From DAOPXV01 sp035352535 (GTDB lineage: Bacteria; Muiribacteriota; UBA9980), in contig CAZJFS010000182.1 of NCBI GenBank assembly GCA_964545075.1, positions 1 through 8,859 of the forward strand: a stretch of 8,859 nt of DNA. Reading direction: 5' to 3'. Shown piece after piece: positions 1-6,174 of this stretch. A program made the position numbers and the translations under genes. The notes beneath the pieces are model-generated. The model ran no database searches, had not been told where the DNA came from, and saw nothing but the letters and a program-made list of their open reading frames with translations. The first letter of the stretch is position 1, and each line of letters begins with the position of its first letter.

Positions 1-52
1 GATACTTATAAGTATTCGGTATTCCTGAACTATCGTCAGTGTGCCTTAGAAG

Positions 53-1573
53 TTAGTTGCCTATATAAATATTGCCGGCAGCTATTATGGTTCCGCGGCC
101 CTGATAATAGCCTTCGATATGAACGTCGCCATCGACATATTCATAGCCGCGAAGTTGTATCGCATATGCAGGATTAGCCAGCGCCGCCTGTTTTCCGGTT
201 TTTATAGTGAACATATCTTTTATGGCGCCAAAAAGACCCTTAGATGAAGGGGCCGACTGCCATGGACCCCAGCCGCGATATTTTTTTACTATCTGCGTCT
301 GTTCTTTTTTTCCGATTTGATACGTTACCTTATCGGATGGAATGAATTGTTTCTGAGATACCCTCTTATAAGTCGGAGTATCGAGAAGCCCTATTATTTT
401 ATCCTGAGGATATTTAGCACTCAGATCGGGTTTGGTTTCAACCGCTCCGTGATACCATGAGTTTTTATCGCCTTCAATACCCGGAGTTATATAAGCTTCT
501 TCCTTCAATTCATCCTTATATTTGTATGCTCTTTTTATATCTCCGTAGAGTTCGTTTGGTTTTCTGTCTTTTTTATCTTTAAGGCCGATCGACGTAAAAA
601 ATTTTCTAAGAACGCCCGCCGGATCGAAACCTGTAAGGTCGGTATTTCCGCGACTTCCACCAAGAACGCCGCTATCGATCTCGGTAACGCTTGAAATAAA
701 ACCATTATATTTATCGAGCATTGTATTAGCGACATTGGCGTCGACGGTCTTTTTCGAAAGTTTATCCATCATGGACTGGCCAGTTTCAAAAGCGCCTATC
801 CATGTAGGATCTTTATCTTTATTAAGCGGTATCGTGAAGTCCCTCATAAACACCTTGAGACCGTTTACGAAAAATTGCTGAGGAACATAGCGGCCGGCAA
901 AGAAATTTGCGACCTTTTTCCAGAAACCGGAATTTCCTTTATCACGGCGGCCAGGAATGGTTTCATGCGTAAGGTTATTAACGTATAACACATGATCGAA
1001 CTGAATCGGAATATCTTTAAATAAAAATATTTCTTTTTCGATTTCTACTTTACGCCTGATGTTTCTATATTTAGCGACGGAAGTTATCGTAACCTTGCCT
1101 ATCTTGTGAAGCGGATCGATCTCTTCCGAAAGCTTATAAGCCACATTTATGGAAAGCACGGCGCCGCTGATGACTTTTGAAGCTATTTCGGTGTCGACGG
1201 CTTTGTTTAATTCGGGACAGCCTGAAGTTACTTTATCGCGCGCATCCGTAAAAGGTATGTCGAAGTTAAATTCTTTTTTTGTCGCGAATAATTTATTCCA
1301 GCCTTGATTAACTGGATCGTTTACGAAATCATTGGCGTTGTTTTGAAGCACGTACATGGCGTGTTCTATGCCGGCCTCGGCAAGATAATGAGCCACTGAC
1401 GCTTCAACGTAATTATGAGCCTGTTGAGATTCGGTTCTCATGACATATATCATTGAAGAACCCAGCACCATAAGGAAAAGCACCATGAACATTGTAAAAA
1501 TAACAGTCCAACCAGCTTTTTTATTATATGATCTATAATTCATAAAGTTCTCGCGGCCATAATTCATAAACAT
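53..1573 (-). CDS. PilX/GspK-like prepilin-type surface protein, possibly cut short at its C-terminus
   Basis: This is a type IV pilin-like minor subunit, expected to be processed by a prepilin peptidase and held in the inner membrane or in a pilus/T2SS pseudopilus. From ATG 1573 (506 aa), a basic leader ends in KKAG, then a hydrophobic helix begins GWTVIFTMFMVLFLMVLG (about residues 21-44). It is followed by the family-typical segment VAHYLAEAGIEHAMYVL. Position +5 of the mature helix is Phe, not the Glu of major pilins, as in PilX_N- and GspK-type proteins. The C-terminus carries GRGTIIAAGNIYIGN, a beta-strand repeat style common in the passenger domains of such proteins. The start is chosen because GGGTGA lies 5 nt upstream and because the promoter -10 box (1607-1612) rules out the TTG at 1615. 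ATG 1543 would give an 11-residue leader and is a real alternative. After the TAA at 53-55 the frame stays open to the window edge, so the gene may be truncated by a nonsense change. The exact pilus system is unknown. Confidence 0.85.
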   Translation of the reverse strand: MFMNYGRENFMNYRSYNKKAGWTVIFTMFMVLFLMVLGSSMIYVMRTESQQAHNYVEASVAHYLAEAGIEHAMYVLQNNANDFVNDPVNQGWNKLFATKKEFNFDIPFTDARDKVTSGCPELNKAVDTEIASKVISGAVLSINVAYKLSEEIDPLHKIGKVTITSVAKYRNIRRKVEIEKEIFLFKDIPIQFDHVLYVNNLTHETIPGRRDKGNSGFWKKVANFFAGRYVPQQFFVNGLKVFMRDFTIPLNKDKDPTWIGAFETGQSMMDKLSKKTVDANVANTMLDKYNGFISSVTEIDSGVLGGSRGNTDLTGFDPAGVLRKFFTSIGLKDKKDRKPNELYGDIKRAYKYKDELKEEAYITPGIEGDKNSWYHGAVETKPDLSAKYPQDKIIGLLDTPTYKRVSQKQFIPSDKVTYQIGKKEQTQIVKKYRGWGPWQSAPSSKGLFGAIKDMFTIKTGKQAALANPAYAIQLRGYEYVDGDVHIEGYYQGRGTIIAAGNIYIGN

Positions 1574-1606
1574 AAAAATCACCCGCCTTATAATCACTTT
1601 ACGAAA

Positions 1607-1635
1607 ATTATACAAAAAATACTGAAATAAGTCAA
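1607..1635 (-). promoter_or_regulatory. Sigma70-type promoter of the prepilin gene
   Basis: Read on the minus strand, TTGACT (1635-1630) is followed by a 17-bp spacer and TATAAT (1612-1607). Transcription would start near 1600 and leave a leader of about 25 nt before the ATG at 1573. A TTG start at 1615 would lie upstream of the -10 box, so the annotated start should not be placed there. Confidence 0.75.
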
Positions 1636-1709
1636 GGAAAAGACAATTCAGTTAAGACATAACAAAAGCACTATCTGATAAATTATCTGAACATATTTTT
1701 ACTTTTTTC

Positions 1710-1738
1710 TGGACATTTTCGTTGTTTTTCTTTATAAT
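1710..1738 (+). promoter_or_regulatory. Sigma70-type promoter of serC
   Basis: TGGACA (1710-1715, five of six bases of TTGACA) and TATAAT (1733-1738) are separated by 17 bp. The predicted transcription start near 1745 gives serC an untranslated leader of about 125 nt, long enough for the hairpin at 1797-1838. It lies back-to-back with the prepilin promoter, about 75 bp apart. Confidence 0.7.
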
Positions 1739-1796
1739 ATTCACTGAATATTCATTTTTCACTTCCGTTTAATACAGGAACAAAAGTATATCAAAA

Positions 1797-1838
1797 ACGG
1801 CACGGAACGATAAGTATGCGAGTATCTTCAGCGGCCGT
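1797..1838 (+). promoter_or_regulatory. Stem-loop in the serC leader
   Basis: Nested pairing is visible: ACGGC (1797-1801) with GCCGT (1834-1838), GAA (1805-1807) with TTC (1827-1829), and GATA (1809-1812) with TATC (1823-1826), closing a 10-nt loop with a small internal loop. It sits between the predicted start of transcription and the GAGGGAG ribosome binding site (about 1855-1861). No long U-tract follows, so it is not a plain terminator. I do not recognise a riboswitch class. It could be a protein-binding or RNA-stabilising leader, or chance. Confidence 0.35.
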
Positions 1839-1869
1839 AAAATCAAATCGATAAAGAGGGAGATTCAAA

Positions 1870-2952
1870 ATGGAAAAAAGGATTCACAATTTTAACGCGG
1901 GCCCCGCGGCCCTTCCGATGGAAGTCCTCGAAGAAGTGCAGAAGGATCTCATAAATTATAAAGGCAAAGGCCTTTCGGTTCTCGAAATGAGCCATCGCAG
2001 CAAAGAATACGACGCAATATTAAAAGAAGCCGAAAAAAACATGAAAGAATTGCTCGGCATTCCTGATAATTACACGGTAATGTTCCTTCAGGGCGGCGCC
2101 ACGCTTCAATTCGCGGCAGTTGCTCTCAACCTTCTTCCGGAAGGAAAATCCGCCGATTACATCAACACCGGCGTATGGGCCACCAAAGCCATCGAAGAAG
2201 CCCAGAAACTCGGAAAAACTCTCAAAGTAATTGCTTCTTCAGAAGATAAAGAATTCACCTACATTCCTAAAGAATTTAAGATCAGCCCGGACGCGGCGTA
2301 TCTTCATATAACCGCAAATAATACCATTCGCGGCACCGAATGGCAAAGCTTTCCCGAAACCGGAAAAGTCGATCTCGTCTGCGATATGTCGTCCGATTTT
2401 TGCTCGAGACCCGTCGACGTTAAAAAATTCGCTTTAATATACGCCGGCGCTCAAAAAAACGTAGGTCCCGCGGGCGCTACAGTCGTTATCATCAGAAACG
2501 ACCTTCTTGAAAGAAGCCCTAAAAATATCCCCACGATGTGTAACTACAAGATCATGGCTAAGGAGCCGTCTCTCTATAACACTCCGCCATGCTTCACGAT
2601 ATATGTGATCGGTCTTGTTCTCAAATGGCTCAAAAAAATCGGCGGCCTTTCAAAAATGCAGGAGATCAACGTTACGAAAGCTAAAGTTCTTTACAACCGT
2701 CTCGACAAGAACGATTTCTATCGCGGAACGGTTCAAAAAGACAGCCGCTCACTCATGAATATTCCTTTCAGACTTAAAACCGAAGAGCTCGAAGCAAAAT
2801 TCCTGGAAGAAGCAAAAGCCCTCAACATGATAGGTCTCAAGGGTCACCGCTCAGTCGGCGGAATCAGAGCTTCACTCTATAACGCGGTACCGATGGACTC
2901 GGTAAAAGCGCTTGTAGCGTTCATGGATGATTTCGAAAAAAAGAACAGCTAA
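1870..2952 (+). CDS. serC: Phosphoserine aminotransferase
   Basis: SerC is a cytoplasmic, PLP-dependent class V aminotransferase. It converts 3-phosphohydroxypyruvate and glutamate to O-phosphoserine and 2-oxoglutarate in serine synthesis, and in many bacteria also acts in the DXP-dependent vitamin B6 pathway. The protein is 360 aa, the usual full length. It opens with the family signature HNFNAGPAALP, then SVLEMSHRSKEY (substrate-binding His42/Arg43) and QGGATLQ (residues 74-80, PLP phosphate). Trp103 stacks on the cofactor and Asp172 sits in CDMSSD. The Schiff-base Lys196 is in YAGAQKNVGPAG, Asn237/Thr238 are in YNTPP, and GLKGHRSVGGIRASLYNA (322-339) holds the phosphate-binding His/Arg. 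All catalytic positions are intact. The ATG has GAGGGAGA about 6 nt upstream. serA and serB are not in the window, so serC stands alone here with its own promoter, leader and terminator. Function is secure by family. Confidence 0.97.
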   Translation: MEKRIHNFNAGPAALPMEVLEEVQKDLINYKGKGLSVLEMSHRSKEYDAILKEAEKNMKELLGIPDNYTVMFLQGGATLQFAAVALNLLPEGKSADYINTGVWATKAIEEAQKLGKTLKVIASSEDKEFTYIPKEFKISPDAAYLHITANNTIRGTEWQSFPETGKVDLVCDMSSDFCSRPVDVKKFALIYAGAQKNVGPAGATVVIIRNDLLERSPKNIPTMCNYKIMAKEPSLYNTPPCFTIYVIGLVLKWLKKIGGLSKMQEINVTKAKVLYNRLDKNDFYRGTVQKDSRSLMNIPFRLKTEELEAKFLEEAKALNMIGLKGHRSVGGIRASLYNAVPMDSVKALVAFMDDFEKKNS

Positions 2953-2976
2953 ATCCAAGAAAAAAATACCAATAAT

Positions 2977-3049
2977 TTAAAAAATCTCCTTTCGTAATAA
3001 AATTAAGGCCGTAAATGGTCTTAATTAAAAGCGAAAGGAGATTTTTTAA
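2977..3049 (+). terminator. Long two-tier palindrome after serC, likely bidirectional terminator
   Basis: An 18-bp perfect outer stem pairs 2977-2994 with 3032-3049 (core AAAAAATCTCCTTTCG against CGAAAGGAGATTTTTT). An inner stem pairs 3001-3010 with 3017-3026 (one G-U) around the loop GTAAAT. A-runs on one arm and T-runs on the other fit a terminator that works in both directions, 24 nt after the serC stop. The right arm also contains AAAGGAG placed like a ribosome binding site before an ATG at 3049. With 18-bp terminal repeats ending in TTAA it could alternatively be a tiny MITE-like element. Confidence 0.7.
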
Positions 3050-3070
3050 TGACGAAAATATTTATGCCGG

Positions 3071-3107
3071 CGCAAAAAACAAAGGCGCGTATTAAATATT
3101 ACGCGCC
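3071..3107 (-). terminator. Intrinsic terminator of the metallopeptidase gene
   Basis: On the minus strand a GC-rich 8-bp perfect stem (TACGCGCC complement, arms 3100-3107 and 3084-3091) closes an 8-nt loop. It is followed at once by TTTGTTTTTT. It lies 55 nt past the stop codon at 3163. Together with the serC hairpin it separates the two converging genes. Confidence 0.75.
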
Positions 3108-3162
3108 CATGTTTACCATTTTTTTAATTTTCGTCCCAACCAATGTACCATATTTTGTGATA

Positions 3163-4758
3163 TTAAAGATCGGTTATCTGGTTATCGGTTATTATCTTGT
3201 TGGCTTTTTCTTCGCCCAGCATGCTCTTTAAAGCTTCGGTAGCGGTCTTATAAGAGAGAACGCCCATAGCTTCGCGCGCCTGGATCATCTTGTCGATATC
3301 TTCGTTCGTAAGGCCGGTAAGGCCCAATTGCGTGAGAATTCCGGGTTGGATCGTCGATATATTGATGTGAAGGTTTTTCGCCTGTGGAATCGCCGGGATG
3401 ACAGCTACGTTCATAAAGAGATCAGGCCCGACGTTGGCATTGATATTGTTGTTTTCCATCGTGTTTTTGAAAAGATCTTCCTTGAAAGCGGTCCATTTAT
3501 TTTTAATTTCATAGAAAGCTTTCTGGTCCATCTCTTTTTTCACGTATTTGAGTTTCGCCTGATAGTAGTCGAAATAAAGGCCGCGCGCCTTGTTTGAAAC
3601 GGTCGCGTAATTGGTGCCTTCGAGGAAAATTCTATATAATACGTTTTTATCTTCAGGGTATGTTTTTACGAAACCGTCGAGGTATCCGAGAAAATCCACC
3701 GGGCGGAACTTATACATTACTGTTATGGATTTTATGAAAGGATCTTTTATCGCTTTCGATGTTAATATATCGTAGAACAGTCCGGCGATAGCGCCTTCGG
3801 TCGATAAAATCTGGAGGCCGTTCTTTAAAAGACCCGTTCTTTTTTTGGTCGTCTGCCAGATATATCTGTCGCGGCGGACGGGGTCCTGACGCGTGAATAA
3901 AAATTCACATATTCTGTATTTTTCGCGTTCCGATTCCTTGAGTTTCAAAAGAGGATTGGTCGGGCCGTAGAGAGCTTCGAACGCTTCAGCCCATCCTTCG
4001 ATATATGCGAGGCCGCGGTCCGATATAACTGGACCGTCATGGCCGAGATTGCTTTTCTTTTCAACTTTTTTCATCTGCGAGCCGTACATGTCAAACATTA
4101 TGCCGTGAGCATTTTCATGAGCTACGACAAGATCGAAGGTATCGTTAGCGATAGCGTCAGCGACCAAAAACATTTTAGGTATGTCTTCGACGAATGTTAC
4201 GGTGTTGAAGAAATATGTGCTTCCGTCTTTCAAAGGAAGATATAATGCCATGGGAGCGCACGCAGGGCCTGTTCCGGCGTTTAATCCGATAAAGAGAGCT
4301 ATCGGCGAGGTAACGAATTTTTTATAGAATTCGGCGTAGTTTGCGTTTCCAGATTCAGTTATCAACTGGAGTTTTACCATTCTGGCAATTATTCGCAATT
4401 TAGCGGAATCAAGCATTTCAGCTGATTTCGTCAAATTTGGAACGACGTCTTTCGCGTAATCTCCGGCACCCGCGAATACTCCGACCTTAAAGCCTTTAGG
4501 GCTTGCGACCTCGAGAAGTTCGCATTCGTTGGTAACCTGGATCATCTCAGGATTCTGAGTAGCGGTGTCCATCGCGGGGGCCACTGAAACAAAAGCGGTT
4601 TCAGCCTTGAAGGGAATATCCTGATATTTGGGAGCCAAGTAAGTAGTAGGCTTATCCGCGATAGCGGCGCCTGAAAAAACAGTAAGAGCTATCGGTAAGG
4701 TTACGAGCATTGCGAGAGTTTTTTTCATAAAACCCTTAAAAGAAAAGAAATTCTTCAT
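3163..4758 (-). CDS. Exported zincin-like metallopeptidase with C-terminal ComEA-like helix-hairpin-helix domain
   Basis: This is a 531-aa protein with an N-terminal Sec signal (hydrophobic TLAMLVTLPIALTVFSGA, likely cut after AIA about residue 34), so it should act outside the cytoplasm. Residues 214-218 are HENAH, a proper HExxH zinc site inside FDLVVAHENAHGIMFDMYG. IEGWAEAF follows, with Glu254 placed like the third ligand of gluzincins. A predicted catalytic domain continues to about 390. The last 70 residues contain LHINISTIQPGILTQLGL and TNEDIDKMIQAREAMG (about 463-500), the spacing and residues of a ComEA/GspK-type HHH module. The start at 4758 has AGAAGG about 9 nt upstream and lies 35 nt below a consensus promoter; ATG 4728, with AAGGG, is an alternative. 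Three Cys remain after cleavage (79, 167, 284). It is a single-gene unit. The substrate is unknown, and I do not recognise a named family for the combination. Confidence 0.85.
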   Translation of the reverse strand: MKNFFSFKGFMKKTLAMLVTLPIALTVFSGAAIADKPTTYLAPKYQDIPFKAETAFVSVAPAMDTATQNPEMIQVTNECELLEVASPKGFKVGVFAGAGDYAKDVVPNLTKSAEMLDSAKLRIIARMVKLQLITESGNANYAEFYKKFVTSPIALFIGLNAGTGPACAPMALYLPLKDGSTYFFNTVTFVEDIPKMFLVADAIANDTFDLVVAHENAHGIMFDMYGSQMKKVEKKSNLGHDGPVISDRGLAYIEGWAEAFEALYGPTNPLLKLKESEREKYRICEFLFTRQDPVRRDRYIWQTTKKRTGLLKNGLQILSTEGAIAGLFYDILTSKAIKDPFIKSITVMYKFRPVDFLGYLDGFVKTYPEDKNVLYRIFLEGTNYATVSNKARGLYFDYYQAKLKYVKKEMDQKAFYEIKNKWTAFKEDLFKNTMENNNINANVGPDLFMNVAVIPAIPQAKNLHINISTIQPGILTQLGLTGLTNEDIDKMIQAREAMGVLSYKTATEALKSMLGEEKANKIITDNQITDL

Positions 4759-4792
4759 ACTAAATACCTTCTTTCTTAAAAATGATGGATTA

Positions 4793-4821
4793 ATTATATC
4801 AAAAAAAAGGAGTTTTGTCAA
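4793..4821 (-). promoter_or_regulatory. Full-consensus sigma70 promoter of the metallopeptidase gene
   Basis: Minus strand: TTGACA (4821-4816), a 17-bp spacer, TATAAT (4798-4793). Every hexamer base matches consensus, and the spacer is optimal. Transcription would begin near 4786. Just upstream lies a small perfect hairpin, ATCTC-TACT-GAGAT (4826-4839), in a place where an operator could sit. This promoter shows that the longer TTG-started frame to 4827 is not translated. Confidence 0.8.
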
Positions 4822-4914
4822 AAACATCTCTACTGAGATATGCTATTTCATCGGTTCTATTATAACTAATGCCCATCTTCGCGCAACGCGGTTTGCCGTC
4901 GCCCAGCGCCGCGA

Positions 4915-5118
4915 TCAATAAAGCTCTTTTACAACCCTTAGCATGGATGGAGACGGAAACGGCGGCTTTCTCGGAAGGTCGCGATTGGCCGAAAGCGTTT
5001 CCCAGGTCCCACTGCCGTATTTCTTGTGCGATATCGAAATAATCGCTTTTTTGTCCATGCATTCGATCTTTCCCACGCGAACGTCCGCCGACGGCAGCGA
5101 GCCGCCGCTCCGGGCCAA
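4915..5118 (-). CDS. Small unrecognised coding-like frame, possible gene remnant
   Basis: Between the transglutaminase stop (5130) and the metallopeptidase promoter (4821), the minus-strand frame ending at TGA 4915 reads like real protein. Examples are VRVGKIECMDKKAIISI and HKKYGSGTWETLSANRDLP, with GC highest at third positions as in the neighbouring genes. The frame is open back to 5199, overlapping the transglutaminase end, but has no ATG before the internal one near 5056. The TTG at 5118 has no ribosome binding site. An ATG at 5123 lies in a different, arginine-rich frame, so an ancient frameshift near the 5' end is possible. No family is recognised. It may be a decayed gene or a chance frame. 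The rest of 4822-4914 shows nothing I can name apart from a possible second -10 box. Confidence 0.25.
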   Translation of the reverse strand: MARSGGSLPSADVRVGKIECMDKKAIISISHKKYGSGTWETLSANRDLPRKPPFPSPSMLRVVKELY

Positions 5119-5129
5119 TGCATCAGGCT

Positions 5130-5855
5130 TTAAAACGGAAGCTTGTCGTAGTATATCACGGAACTTAATTTCTTGTAATTTTTGATGACGCCAACGGTGT
5201 TATCGCGACTGGTATTGTCGAGCGAAAGCCATTTCCCGCCAATATTCGCCTCAGGCCAGACATGACCGGTACGCTCGCCCTTCGCGATGCCGGATAAGTA
5301 GACGCCGTCCTTACAGTGCGCATACCGGGCCGGAATTTCGGCGGCGCGCAGCAGAGAGATTATCAAGTGCGACTGGTCGCAGCCGTTGCCTTTTTTTGTC
5401 TGCAGGACCTCGGCTCCGCCTTTCTTTGTGTTCAGATAGAATTCAAAAGCTATGTTATCGTCAACCCATTTCAATATATTCTGCGAGGTTTCCAGAGGCG
5501 TACGCCCTTTAAGCTGGTTGACGAGTTTTATAACGTTCGGGTCGTCGGAGTTCACGACGCTGTTCGATTTGAGAAAATTCGCCTGATCGTTCTGATTTTC
5601 ACGAATAGTAAAACCTAACTGGCCCCAATCGCCCGATTTTTCCTGAAGCGGTATGTTATCCTTGCACTCGCCGATCAAAATAGCCTCGACGCTATCGGCC
5701 GTGAGCGGGGCGACCGCTTTCATATGGTATTGTTTCATTATCTGCGACGGATTCGGATTATAGTTCCTTCCGACCGCCTTATCGTCGGCAATGCCCGGCG
5801 AAACAAGCGTTAAAGCCAGAAAAAGGCTGATCGAAATTATGCTTTTCCTTCTCAT
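5130..5855 (-). CDS. Exported transglutaminase-like cysteine enzyme
   Basis: This 241-aa protein has a clear signal peptide (MRRK, a hydrophobic stretch ISISLFLALTLVSPGIA, then DD; cut about residue 23). A transglutaminase-like fold follows. TSQNILKWVDDNIAFEFY (123-140) leads into KGNGCDQSHLIISLLRAAEIPARYAHC, with catalytic Cys159. Next come GHVWPEANIGGKWLSLDN, with His198 and Asp213, completing the Cys-His-Asp triad. The ending DNTVGVIKNYKKLSSVIYY recalls the NSxGVxNNW-type tail of transglutaminase domains found in methanogen cell-surface proteins. Such domains act as cysteine peptidases or amide-bond crosslinkers; which one applies here cannot be told. The ATG has GGTGAT 4 nt upstream and AGAGGA farther back. 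Two other Cys (64, 181) are in the mature chain. It is transcribed away from dsbD, and the shared intergenic region holds several inverted repeats. The triad is complete, so it is probably active. Confidence 0.85.
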   Translation of the reverse strand: MRRKSIISISLFLALTLVSPGIADDKAVGRNYNPNPSQIMKQYHMKAVAPLTADSVEAILIGECKDNIPLQEKSGDWGQLGFTIRENQNDQANFLKSNSVVNSDDPNVIKLVNQLKGRTPLETSQNILKWVDDNIAFEFYLNTKKGGAEVLQTKKGNGCDQSHLIISLLRAAEIPARYAHCKDGVYLSGIAKGERTGHVWPEANIGGKWLSLDNTSRDNTVGVIKNYKKLSSVIYYDKLPF

Positions 5856-5899
5856 TTTATCACCACATCCTCTTTTATATCAAAAAATTTATATTCGCT

Positions 5900-5924
5900 C
5901 GAAACGACATTCTACGACGTTTCG
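5900..5924. repeat. Inverted repeat upstream of the transglutaminase gene
   Basis: CGAAACG (5900-5906) and CGTTTCG (5918-5924) form a perfect 7-bp inverted repeat with an 11-nt centre, 45 bp upstream of the transglutaminase ATG. It is a candidate operator or, if transcribed, a leader hairpin. No regulator gene is seen in the window. Confidence 0.45.
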
Positions 5925-5925
5925 C

Positions 5926-5958
5926 CTAAATTTCGGTTTCCCATAATTTAGACCGGTC
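5926..5958. repeat. Inverted repeat followed by an 8-bp palindrome
   Basis: CTAAATT (5926-5932) and AATTTAG (5945-5951) pair over a 12-nt loop that holds GGTTTCC-like self-complementary bases. They are followed directly by the palindrome GACCGGTC (5951-5958). A looser repeat, GTGAC/GTCAC (5972-5976 and 5988-5992), comes next. I could not match these to a known riboswitch. Confidence 0.4.
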
Positions 5959-6012
5959 AGCCCTATGTTAAGTGACAATTTTTTCAAGTCACGAAAAATT
6001 TTTTCAGAAAAT

Positions 6013-6041
6013 ATAGTATACTATTTATTTATTTTTTTCAA
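6013..6041 (-). promoter_or_regulatory. Possible promoter of the transglutaminase gene over a 12-bp palindrome
   Basis: On the minus strand TTGAAA (6041-6036), a short 15-bp spacer and TATACT (6020-6015) could form a promoter. The -10 box is centred on the perfect palindrome ATAGTATACTAT (6013-6024), so a dimeric repressor could block it. If used, the transcript has a leader of about 150 nt containing the inverted repeats at 5900-5992. The spacing is suboptimal, hence the low confidence. Confidence 0.3.
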
Positions 6042-6072
6042 CCTCATCATCAGCCTTTAATTTAATACCTCC

Positions 6073-6082
6073 GCGGTACCGC
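6073..6082. repeat. GC-rich 10-bp palindrome upstream of the dsbD promoter
   Basis: GCGGTACCGC is a perfect palindrome 20 bp upstream of the dsbD -35 box, in a GC-rich island within otherwise very AT-rich non-coding DNA. The place suits an activator site. With no loop it is unlikely to be an RNA hairpin. Confidence 0.3.
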
Positions 6083-6101
6083 CGCCGGCATCATCTTTTT
6101 A

Positions 6102-6129
6102 TTGACTTTTTTTTTTATATATGTATAAT
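6102..6129 (+). promoter_or_regulatory. Sigma70-type promoter of dsbD
   Basis: TTGACT (6102-6107) and TATAAT (6124-6129) lie 16 bp apart. Transcription would begin near 6136, about 40 nt before the ATG at 6175. The ATG at 6121 overlaps the -10 box and therefore cannot be the start. Confidence 0.75.
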
Positions 6130-6174
6130 ATAATAAACTTATATTTAAATTTTAACATCAGGAGAACGTATAAA

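Noticed and set aside
1574..1615. TTG start of the prepilin frame at 1615
   Set aside because: It lies upstream of the -10 box at 1607-1612, so it would not be on the transcript; ATG 1573 has a ribosome binding site.
4759..4827. Longer metallopeptidase N-terminus from 4827
   Set aside because: The start would be upstream of the consensus -35/-10 promoter; ATG 4758 has a ribosome binding site and leads into a normal signal peptide.
4799..5062. Minus-strand 87-codon frame in the spacer
   Set aside because: It runs through the metallopeptidase promoter and shows weaker codon-position bias than the overlapping frame ending at 4915.
4943..5185. Plus-strand 80-codon frame
   Set aside because: No ribosome binding site, overlaps the transglutaminase 3' end, and looks like the mirror of a minus-strand frame.
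5926..5992. Cyclic-di-GMP (GEMM) riboswitch
   Set aside because: Fragments like GGGAAACCG and GGCGAAACG looked similar at first, but the conserved core and receptor arrangement are absent.
6121..6174. ATG 6121 as dsbD start
   Set aside because: It overlaps the -10 box and gives an odd N-terminal extension in front of the signal peptide; ATG 6175 with GGAG fits.
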